Source: Trichodelitschia bisporula
Lineage: Eukaryota > Ascomycota > Dothideomycetes > Phaeotrichales > Phaeotrichaceae
DNA: 64,000 bases
Direction: 5' to 3'
Assembly: GCA_010356995.1 (NCBI GenBank)
Contig: ML996692.1
Span: 383,933 to 447,932 of the forward strand
This document shows positions 1-10,122 of this stretch, one piece after another. Made by a program: the position numbers and the translations under genes. Below the pieces are notes generated by a model. That model made no database searches. It was not told where the DNA came from and worked only from the letters and a program-made list of their open reading frames with translations. Every line of letters begins with the position of its first letter. Position 1 is the first letter of the stretch.

Positions 1-654
1 GACCAGTCCACTACCTCATCCCCGCAATGTACAGTCACCTTTCTTGCGAAAGTTATTTCCTGAACAATCCATCGCCTGGTGAACCACTCCCTTTGCAGAA
101 GCTCGACAAATGCCTGCAACTCTTCCTTGGCTTGTGGTGATGCCAAAGCTTCAGTATTGATGAACTCCAGAATCTCAGAAACAAAACGCATACCAGCATC
201 GCTTGTGGGGAGCTAGGGCCGAGCCAGACACAAAGATTCTCTGCCTTCTGACATATTCCGCCCATTCTGCGTACCTGGGTGTTGCGTTCTTGAACGTCTT
301 CTTGACAGATGCATAGTGCATCAATCCACATCCGCCTAGCAGCGTCAGGGCGTCGGAAATGGTGCAATGCGACATAGAGATTCTGAGTCACAGAATAATC
401 CCTCAGGCCGTCCAGATCCTGAGAGAATATTTGTATGGTCTCTTTCTGTTTGGTGTCTCCCCAGACGTAGGACAGAGTCTCATAGTGAGGGGGCGTATTT
501 AGGGCAGAGGGCCTATCCAGGTCCAAGGTGTACACTTCGAGGGATACCACAATCGGGTCATCGGCGCAGCCAGGCCAGATATCCAGCAGGCGAATCTCAT
601 TTTTCTGAAGAGGACGATATATATTCCACGAAAGTCTTCACTCGATTCCAGATC
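1..654 (-). pseudogene. HET-domain (heterokaryon incompatibility) gene remnant, runs off left edge
   Basis: The translation carries the HET-domain hallmarks in order: an N-terminal YRPLQKNEIRLLDI segment, the LSYVWGD block, the WIDALCICQED block and VWLGP, followed by a REWFTRRWIVQE block near the window edge. HET proteins are fungal-specific triggers of vegetative incompatibility and cell death after non-self contact. The copy looks broken: the reading frame changes once inside the domain and no in-frame ATG precedes the domain. An upstream exon joined by an intron could supply a start, so decay of the 5' end is less certain than the break in the domain. The 3' part lies outside the window. 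Family assignment is firm; pseudogene status is an inference from one assembly. Confidence 0.8.
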
Positions 655-1533
655 CTACTCGGTTTGGGATTCATCGTGCAGTGAGTAAGGTCTGGGGACT
701 TGACATCTTTGCGGCGTCTGCGCCGAATGAAATCCATCGTGCCGTGAGGCGCTAGAGGCTTGAAGTTGTTGCGGCGTCCGCTCCAAAGGAAATCAGCTTT
801 GCATCGGCCACTCCAGTTAGGATCTGTTGTAAGATGTGAAAAAGGACTAGGAAGTGCTTACGAGGCTTGTACAAATCGAGTTGAGGACTTTGAAGCGCTT
901 TCGAGTCAGCTCGAGGAAAGAGATGCCTACCCCAGCCTGCTGGGTGGTGAAATGCGGCTTGGGGCCTTTTGAACAGACGACCCCGCTTCAGTAACTCAGC
1001 CGCATGTACGGTAGTACGACTGGTCTCTGAGAAGGATCCAGCCGCAGTGGAGGATGCCACTGTGGGCTAGGATTGGAAGAAGGCATCCAATAAACAGAAC
1101 CGGAGCACAAGGCGATTTCGACAATAGTTCCGCCTTCAGTATCTGCACGCACCCGAGCCTTGCGCGAATAAGTTGGGCATGGCGACATGATGAAGCGGTT
1201 GTCCGTGTCCTCGAAGAATTCCGTGAACACAACTCGAGTTGCACAGTTTGACGTTGGCCGTGGCCCAGGCACGCCAGGTGTGGTCGCAACTTCCGCCTCG
1301 GTTTTCGTAGCGTCGGACCCCTCCAGGCCCGACATCCATCCAGCAGGAGAAAAAGCAATTATGCTGCATGAGCAACCTTGGCCCCCGACGTATCAACTTC
1401 TGAAGTCATAGCCGCTGATCACAACTACAGCACAGATAACGCCCGATATACATAGATATCCTGTAAAACCAGCATGTCGTGAACTGGGATAGCAATACGA
1501 ACACTCAGTGCCCTTAACCTTTGGTTCTGCACC
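655..1533. other. Intergenic/unresolved stretch between the HET remnant and L2HGDH
   Basis: Apart from the 63-bp repeat, I see no recognisable gene. Two overlapping minus-strand reading frames cover about 990-1360, one with a peptide including VVFTEFFEDTDNRFIMS, but no family is recognised and no splice path links it convincingly to the HET domain. The right end must contain the promoter and leader of the plus-strand dehydrogenase gene; no clear TATA box is seen. Confidence 0.4.
672..797 (-). repeat. Two-copy 63-bp tandem repeat upstream of the HET domain
   Basis: Two diverged head-to-tail copies (672-734 and 735-797) share the catcgtgc-gtgag start, a gcggcgtc core and a gaaatc end. The period is 63 bp, exactly 21 codons. 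On the minus strand both stay open in one frame and read as similar peptides starting DF and ending H-x-T-M. This suggests the repeat was, or is, part of the N-terminal coding region of the HET gene. A weaker third copy may lie at about 610-671. Confidence 0.55.
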
Positions 1534-2804
1534 ATGCTCGCCTCCACCAGGTCGTTGGTGATCGGGAGGACATCGGGGACACGGCGGCTCTTCTCCACCA
1601 CACCCCTCCGCAATGCCGATTTCACTCACGCCGTGATCGGTGGCGGTGCCGTGGGCCTAGCAATTGCCCGCCAGCTACAAGGCCGGGAAGGCACATCAAC
1701 AATTCTAATCGAAAAGCACGGTCACGTAGGCACCGAGACAAGCAGCCGAAACTCAGAGGTACGTCTACATAGCAGCCCTCAAGTCACGAACCCAATCCAT
1801 TAATATATACAAAAACCCAGGTCATCCACGCGGGGCTCTACTACGGCGCCAACACGCTCAAAACCTGCCTCTGCATCCACGGCCGCCACCTCATGTACGA
1901 CCTCTGCCGCCAGCACGCCATCCCGCACCGCAACTGCGGCAAGTGGATCGTCGCACAAGACGAACCGCAAATGGGCGAGCTGGAGCGCCTCCACGCCTTC
2001 GCCGCCTCCATCGGCGTCCCAACCCACTTCCTCGCCCGCGCCGTCGCCCACGACCGCGAACCCGACGTCCGCGCCGAAGCCGGCGTCCTCGAGAGCCCCA
2101 CCACGGGCATCATCGACAGCCATGCCTACATGCAGTATCTGCAGGGCTCCTTCGAGGACCGAGGCGGTATCTGTGCGTTGCGTTCTCCCGTGACGCGCGT
2201 TGTGCCTGTGCGTGCTGGTGCTGGTGGCTGGGAAATCTGGACGGAGGGGCCTGATGCTACGTGTGTGACGGCTGAGGCAGTGATTAACTCGGCGGGGTTG
2301 TACGCTGTTGCGCTTTCGAATTCGATTTTGCCGCCGGAGCGCCACCGCGAGGCGCATTTTGCAAAGGGCTCTTATTTTGCGTATGCGGCGTCCAAGCCTG
2401 CACCTAAGACCCTGGTGTATCCGGCACCGAGACCGGGGCACGGTGGTTTGGGCACGCATTTGACGCTTGACATGGCGGGTCGAGTGCGCTTCGGGCCGGA
2501 TGTTGAGTGGATTGATGACCCGAGTGACTATAGCGTCAACGAGTCACGACTGGGCGAGGCGTTGGATGAAATCCAGACCTACTTGCCTGGCATTGACAGG
2601 GACGCAATCCGGCTGGATTATGCGGGCATCCGGCCCAAGCTCGGCAGGATGAGCGCCGTGGTGAGCGGGAAAGGCTTTCAGGATTTTTACATTGCCAAGG
2701 AGGAGGGGTTTGAAGGCTTCATCAATTTGCTGGGGATTGAAAGTCCGGGGTTGACGAGTTCACTGGCAATTGGCGAGGAGGTGGAGAAACTGTTGTATGG
2801 GTAG
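1534..2804 (+). CDS. L2HGDH: L-2-hydroxyglutarate dehydrogenase, mitochondrial (FAD-dependent)
   Basis: Predicted 402-residue DAO-fold flavoprotein that oxidises L-2-hydroxyglutarate to 2-oxoglutarate, removing a side product of malate dehydrogenase. Exons are 1534-1758 and 1821-2804; the intron (1759-1820, GTACGT..CAG) joins in phase to give the family block [16 protein letters not shown]. The N-terminus is rich in R, S and T with no acids before residue 28, fitting a mitochondrial presequence. The dinucleotide-binding motif [10 protein letters not shown] follows, and an E-K-H pocket residue set ends the second beta strand. The C-terminal block GIRPKLG and the [14 protein letters not shown] end are typical of the family. 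Length is close to other fungal members. The gene converges on the ankyrin/pseudokinase gene with 292 bp between stops. Family identity is strong; activity is inferred. Confidence 0.93.
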
Positions 2805-3096
2805 ATCTTTCCCTATGCATAAACTTGAGTCTTTCCAACAGCGGACGCAGCTTGGATTAGTACCAGGTCGAATGTGGTCCTTCGAGCGCCCGCCTCGGCT
2901 AGCCCATCGGACTGGGGTTGCTGCCCGCAGAATTGACAGCTCCCGCGGCATCTCGCCCATCAGAAACGGGAGGCACTCTGGCGTTTGCCTTCTTGCGCGT
3001 ATCCGCAAGCTCTTCCTCCACTTGCGAGTCGTAATCGGCGTAGGAAGCGACTATCGACTCGGCATCTCTGGCCATGTAGGTTTCCTTTTTCCGGTC

Positions 3097-6000
3097 CTAT
3101 TTACTCTCAGCTTCATTGCTTAGCGCGTCATGGCCAGCAGAATAGTCCAGATCTGACAAGTCCTGGGGTTCGAATTTGTCCGGACCCAATAAGCAGCACT
3201 CATTCTCTCCACCCAAACCCCTCAAGACCTCGGACACGCGAGGCCGTGAATTGCCGTCGGGATCGAGCATGCTCTTCACAAGATCCCGGAGCTGAGTGCT
3301 GTTGCAAAGCTGATTCCGGCGGAAAGAGGGTTTCAGCAAGCTAAGATTATCGAACAGGCTGGAGGAGAATGTGTCGAGCCAATCCCTTACGACTTCAAGG
3401 CTTGATGAATAATAGACATTTCCGACCGAATTGGGAACCAAAGCCTCAAACAGGCGCGTTCGCTGTCGAGGCTCGCTTGAGATGGTAGCCATCATTTCGG
3501 TATAAATGGCGCCAAGGGGGAAGATGTCGGATTTGGTCGAAAAGATCTGCCTGGTTGTGAAGCTGTCACGGTCCATGTACTTCTCGGCTTCTTCGTCTGG
3601 ATTTAAGCCAAAGGTCAGAAGGCCCGAGAGGTAAATCTTATAGTATGTGTCTGGGTCGGTCTCAGTTGGCTGGCACATTCGCACAAGAAGGATTCCCGGA
3701 TGAAGATTTCCGTGGCAGAAACCGGAGGCGTGGATGTGGTTAAGTGCTGAAGCAATGCAGCTGAAGAAGCGCACAATGTGTTGCTTCACCGGACTTGCTG
3801 TCTCGGCACCCCCGAGACGAGGACTCAGACCTTCTTCCGTACTGTTGAGGAACTGGTCCAACGTCCAACTGATGGCTGGATAAATCAACATTGGCATTTT
3901 GTCGGGAAGTTCATAGTAGCCAACGCTTTGCACAATGTGGCTGTGGCTGAACTTCTTGAGCCAGAGATATTCTTCGGGGCCTTGACGCTTGCGCGAGATT
4001 TTGCAAGTAAGGTTCCAGTTTTTCCAGCGAACGCGTCGAAGGTCGAAACCTCTTGTCACCTTCGTTGTCTTCTGGTACTCCAAAGGTACGTCGGAGGCGT
4101 TCGCATACGTCGCAGTATCTCCATGGCCCGTCCAATTGGCAAATGGGTTCTCCGCTGGTGAGCTCGACCCCTCCAGAATCAGAGACTCCAGATGGGGAGC
4201 GCTGCTGTGTTGCCAAATCTTTTCAAACACCTCAAACTTCGAGTTTTCAGTCGCTTCTGCAAAATCTGCCCTCCTTTGCAAACCAGATGCGGATTCGATG
4301 CTGCTGTCCGTGCGATGGGAGTATTTCTGATGCCGGCGCAGATCTTTCTCGTACCGAAAACGCTCGCCGCACACGGGACAGTAATTCTTGCTTGAAGTGA
4401 TAGGGGGAGTTTGTGGGCCTTGGGAGGACGAGATTTCAGTCGCTTTTGTAAAATCGGTCCTCTGCGAGCCAGATGCCGACTTCTCGCTCAAAGCGATAGA
4501 GGAACTTACTGGGCCCCGGGAGGACGTGATTTCAGGCGCTTTTCCAAGATCGGTCGTTTGTAAACCAGATACCGGTTCCGGGCTCTGAGTCGTAACACTT
4601 CCGCGTCGACCACCGATGATCATCTTGGCCGCATCGTCGCCAGCAGGCTTCAGCTCAACTCTCCTACGCTGAAACTCCAACTCAAAGCTGTTGGTCGCAT
4701 CGATGCTCATCCCGGCCTCATCTACAGCCGGCTCGACACCCATGCTCATGGTTCCAGGCCCAGGAGGCACCAGAGCATCAGGGCCAGACTTGCTACCCGA
4801 GCTGCTTTCATGGAGGCTTGAAGTGCGACGGGAACTTGCTGGGCCTTGGGAGGACGATGCCGTTGGCGGAGAGGGGCCATCCGCATCCGATAACCGCTTT
4901 GGGATCTTCGCAGGCATATGACGTGTCAGAGCCAACAGGGTTTCCAAAGATGCCACATGCGCTAAAAGCCTTTCATTGAAGGACCCGAGACGAGGATGAT
5001 TGCTGGCTGGAGCGGAGGGCGATAGAGTGACGTCGCTAAACTCGGCTATGTCGGACAATGCAGAGTAAGCAGTTTCGCTGATGCGGGTCAAAACGCCGTC
5101 AGACCCTTCTAGTCGTTGGAATTCTGGTTCGGCCAGAAGGCGTTGGAGCTCGACGGTCACATTGTTAAGAGAGTACACTAGAGGCAGCTATTAAAGCATG
5201 TTCCAGCAAATAGAACTGGTACGCAAGAGGGAGCGAGAGAAGAAACAATAATGTCCAGAGAAGGTGCAGATAAGAAGAGCAGACTTACACATAAGGCTGG
5301 TCTTGTTCCCCTTGTCTTGTTCGTCCACCAAGTGCGAAACGGTGTTCTTCAATAGGTCCAGGCGCCCCAGAGTTGGAATGACCATTTCCGACGGTTTATG
5401 CGGCCCGTCGCATTGCCAACAGCGCTGGTGATTACAATCGGGGCTTAAACACTGCGGCGTCCGCGGTGTTGTGCTGACGAGCCATGCAGCGTGGCATCGG
5501 CAGCAATGCCATGTTTCCGACCGGATATCGGGGGAGGGGGGTTTGCTAGACGAGGGGTCGGGAATGTCATTGGGACGAGGAGCCGATGAAACTTGGGAAA
5601 GGTCGGCTGGAGCAGTTAGTACGGTGTCGAGCGCTGCCTGAAGTGAAGCAGATTTAGTCGAGTCTGCCGCAATTATGGGCGAGCTCATAAATTCGACAAG
5701 CAAATCTACAATGGAGTTTTTTACTTCACGAGTGGCGTCGGGATGAAGAGCTGCCATGGTGAGGGCGTACACGAATTTGGAAGAGGCGAGTTGTTCCACC
5801 AGCGGCGAGCCACAATGATCGACTAGAAATAAGGTCAGGTCGAGGGTAAGATGCTGTACCACTATGGTTGGCTGCTGGAGGCGCTGCATCAGAGACCGCG
5901 CAACGACTTCAAAACCAAGATCTGGGCGCATAGCGGCCATGCTGTCCACAAGAGACCGCAACTGTTGAGATGTCTCAGGCGATAACCCAGAATGAGTTAC

Positions 6001-9000
6001 GACGGCAACAACGGAGTCGAATTCCCAAGCGATTGCTTCAAAGTCTTCCGACATTTGAATGCGGTCTTTGGCAGGTGAACTAATTGTTGGTGGAACACCT
6101 TTTAGTCCTAGCATGGACGCCACGGACTCTCGCAACTCGGTATCTTGCGCTAGTTGTAGTCGATCACCGTTATCGGGAATCCGTGCAAGGGTAACGCGCA
6201 ATATTGAGTCATCAACTTCAAGCCCATCTAAGCTTGACGAAGCCAACTGCGCCGCATTCGAGTCTCCATATTCACAGTTGATAGTGTGAGTGTAGCTGGC
6301 AGTACGATTCGTTGCCTTGCCAGGACCGGATTTGACCCTGGAAAAGCTTCGGAGTTCTCCAAAAACACGTAGCATTTCCTTCATACGGTCGTCGTCAAAG
6401 GACGCTGGTATGTTGCTGATCGATAGGAGGTTCGGCGAAAGGTTAAGGCCAGGTATAGCCGCACTTGGAGCCTTCCCTTTACCGCCACCCGAAAACCCAA
6501 GACGTTGCGAAACAAAGTTATGACGTTTCAGTCCAGCCTCAATCTCAGGCCACTGGCTAGCCGCCTTCAAGGCCTCGGCATCGATCTTGGCCCCCCGGTC
6601 GAGAAGCAGCGTGATCTTCGACCCCTCGGCTCCGCTCGCCATGGCACATGTAAGAGCTGTACCAGCAGGACCAGAGATATTCACGTCCGCGCCAGCGTCC
6701 ATAAGGCGGATGGCACTCTTCCAGTCATTCATAGAAAGTGCTGCGTGTAGCACAGGCTCTCCTGACTTGTTGCGGGAATTTAGATCGAAGCCTTGCTCCA
6801 CAAGATACCGTAATACATTGACGTTATTGTCGCATGCAGCAAGCAGAATTCGTGAGCGTTCGAACTCTGATGTAGAATCTGTACAGGAGTGAAAGCGGAA
6901 CAAAAGCTCCATAACTTCCACTGGAGCATTCGCAGCGGCGGCCTCTAGGAAGCGGGGCATGTCCTCCGCAGTAATGCGGTGCTTACGAATAACGAGGAAA
7001 TGCTCTACAACTGACGAGTGACCAGTGTTGATGGCAGAATATAGAGGAGTTTCTTCTTTGGCGTTCCTCGCATCAAGGTTCGCCCCGTGATCGAGCAGAA
7101 TCGAGCAAATCGAGCGGTGGCCGTTTTCAGCGGCAAGATGGAGAGGTACATTCCTTTCGTTGTCGAGGTAATTGACGTTCGCGCCAGCGTCAAGCAAAAT
7201 GTGGGTGATCACAGAGATGCCGGCAGAAGCGGCCTGGTGCAGGGCAGAGGAGCCGTCGCGAGAACTCGGAGAGTTCACTGCCACACCAGATTTCAGGAGC
7301 AAATCGACTACGTCGGGATGACCAGCATAAGCTGCGATGTGGAGAGGATTGCCTTTTTTGGGATCTGCCCCTGCTAGGAGGAGAGTCCTAACAATCTTGT
7401 GGAAGCCGCGAGAAGCCGCATATCGAACTGGCGTGTCCACGGTCTCTTCCCCCGCCGAGGCGTCTGCATCCGCGCCTGCTGCGAGAAGTAACTCGACGAC
7501 GGTATCGTGCCCTCCGAGACATGCCAGATGCAGGGCACGAACATTGCTGCGGGGATTTCCTCCCGCTTCGGCATTGGGATCGGCACCGGCCCGGAGGAGG
7601 CATTCCACAATGGCGCGGTACCCCATCGAAGTCGCAATATGCAGGGCTGTGGTCTCCAAAACATTTCGTGAGTTGCTTCCGGAGTTCAGGTTGGCGTCCG
7701 CTCCCTGCGCTATGAGCAGCTGTACCATAGCGAGATTGCCACCCCGACAGGCGACCTGGAGCGGAAACCCTCGAGAAAAACTGAGGGCGTTGGCGTCGGC
7801 GCCGTACTCGAGTATTTTTCGCACTATGTCAAGATCGCCACCGAGAATTGCAGCGTGTAATGGCATACCCAAATCTTTGACGTCTTCGTTGATGTCCTCT
7901 CCTGAAGCAAGGAGCATTTCCACCTCGTCTTTGAGCTTCTGGAACGCGGCCAAATGTAACGGCGAGTCCTTTTTCTGTTCTAAAGCGATGCTCACAGGTC
8001 CAACAGAGCGAAGGGAGTCCGTCTGCGCTTCGGCCCCGGCTGCTGCTTGGTCCGAGTTCATATCGTCGTCTCCGGAATCAACGCCCCGCGGTATGGCGAA
8101 GAGGGCAAGCTGTTCCAGATGCCCTCCAAGATGCTGACGAAACTGGGTCGGTGTAACTGTAATAACGTCGTGCTTTTGAATGTGCGGATTTAACCCCCTG
8201 AGAGTCTGCTCCCATTCGTCACACAAGGGACAGCTGGCGGCAGGAATGCGCTCGACCTGCCGCTGGCTCACGTTGACAACCGCCTGTATTTGCTGCTCAC
8301 CAATCTGCTGCGCGTGCTGGTGGCGTAGATGTTCTTTGAACGCATATTGTGTTGGAAATACCATGGACGAGCAAAAATGACATTGGTAGTCCTTTCGGTG
8401 CATCTCGAGCTCATGTGAAAACCAAGCATGACGGTCGCCGAACATTTTGACGTCACACTCGTCGAATGTGCATATGTATGGCTTCAGATCCTGAAGAACA
8501 TGTTTTCTGGATCGTGGTTAGCCGCTGCTAAAGTACGAAATCACACTCTTGGTGACTGACCTCCAGGAACGCTGGCGGCGCGCTTGAACTATTCCCCAGC
8601 AATATGGGCATTCAAAAGTTGGCGTTCCAGATGAGACCCTTCCCAGCTCTACCACATGCAGCTGGCTGCTACTTGACGTATCTGCGACAGAAGTTGCATC
8701 AGACATCTCAGATTGCAGATCATCGGGAATGTTTTCGATCGCCTCGACAACTGCAGGTAGCAGTGTTGAAGCGGTGGTAGGCGCAAGAGTGCTGGTGGGC
8801 TTCGTTCTGATCGACGATGCACCGTCGCCGCGCATACCTATGTTGGGGTGCAGGTGCTCCTGCTTTTGAGCCCCGGCGTGGGAATCTTGAACTTCTGCTC
8901 TATGGGATCGAGGCTCTGCAGCGAGCTTGTCATGGTGTTCACGGCAGTATCGGAGAAACTGCCGCCTTTGGGTGATGGCCTTCCCTAGGCGGACCGCAAG

Positions 9001-9654
9001 CCACTCGTCCTTCTTGTTGTCGAGTTTTGGAAATTTTTGCCGAACATGGGAAACGTCGAAGGAATCATCAAAGGGGTCCAAAGGCGCTGCCGTGGCCTTG
9101 GCATAACGGTCCCGCGGCGTTGCATTTCTGATCAGCAGCGAAATCTTAAAGAGGCTGGATATGGAGTCCGATATTGACTTGTTCAGCTCCTCGGCCTCGG
9201 AAGCACTTTCAACGACTGAAGAAGCGAGGTCCGGGGGTTCGTCGTCCGAGTCCTCAAATTCGTCTTCAAACGAGACTGAGCCGGTCCTGTTGGGGCGCTC
9301 ACCAGATACAATTTCGGTAACTACAAAGTTCAGCTTATTTCGGCAACAAACGAAAAGTAACTTACGGTCCTCAACAGACTCATGCAGGTCTTCTAGCAGT
9401 TCATGGATGCGTGAAGCTAGCCGTGGGGCATCTCTCAGGCGATGCTCTAACGATGTAGCAACGCGGGCATCTTGGAGCGCGCCGATATTCCCGGCCCAGA
9501 TCCTCAATCGCCCTAGTTGGCCGGTGCAGTCATCGTAGGTGAAAGGGAAGCTCGCAGCCTCCTCGGAGCTTTTGAGGGAACCAAGCAGGTGGTTGAAGCT
9601 TCCCAGGCAATCTTTGGTCTGTTTTGCGATGGGAGAGAGTTCTGAGGCGTCCAT
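3097..9654 (-). CDS. C2H2 finger-ankyrin-RRM-zinc ribbon-pseudokinase megaprotein
   Basis: Predicted about 2,130 residues from exons 9654-8561, 8506-5289 and 5177-3097. A further 45-nt in-frame intron is likely at 9321-9365 (GTAAGT..TAG), shortening it by 15. In order: an all-helical N-terminal domain (1-120) common in fungal proteins of this type; an acidic/Ser-rich linker; a C2H2-related cluster (about 345-500) with FECPYCW, a WFSHE-x-H block and the family end block HLGGHLEQLALFAIPR; about a dozen ankyrin repeats (545-1020); an RRM-like domain (about 1045-1140, LSISNIP as RNP2); a C-x2-C zinc ribbon (about 1385); another C2H2 finger (about 1707, YCPVCGERF); and a kinase-like fold (1760-2085). 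In the kinase, HRD is HGN and DFG is absent, so it is probably a pseudokinase. The intron 5178-5288 joins two long frames in phase; two separate genes remain possible. Function unknown. Confidence 0.82.
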
Positions 9655-10122
9655 GATGTCGACGGAACCCCTAAAGCTCGAGTTGCCACAAAGCAGCGGC
9701 GTAATCCGAGCTCAAGAGATGCAAAATTCGATCTCGGTCGCATTCATGAGCTACGGAATTTCTGACGCGGGCCTCTCCCTTAAAGTCGAGCCTTGAAGTT
9801 TTGAGTCCTTCGATTCTGCCTCGCTGACATGTTGCCTGGAGGGACTGTAAGATGGCCAAAGCCTCGTGAGTCCAAGGCGCTTTGAGCTTTGAGGATATGA
9901 TGTCGAGGTGAGGCTTTCCCGTCCCCACACCTGAAGAGGCTCTCTTGCAGCGCCAAGCGAGGGGCTGAACTTGGGTGATCTGCGGCTGGAGCCTGTTCAG
10001 CTCTGGCCCCCGCTCCCCCGCAGTGGCTCGTGGCTGGCCGAACTTAACGGCACTGTTCTCGTCGGACCCATTCAAAGTTGATGTTCGGCGGTCTCCTCAC
10101 TTACAACGCCTTTACCCTCGCG
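9655..10122. promoter_or_regulatory. Shared divergent upstream region of the megaprotein and DUF7580 genes
   Basis: The two start codons are 468 bp apart on opposite strands, so both promoters must lie here. No convincing TATA box or transcription-factor site is visible. Head-to-head spacing this short is compatible with joint expression, which is an inference. Confidence 0.4.

Noticed and set aside
988-1335. 115-codon minus-strand frame upstream of the HET remnant
   Set aside because: Peptide looks partly protein-like but no family is recognised and no clean splice joins it to the HET domain.
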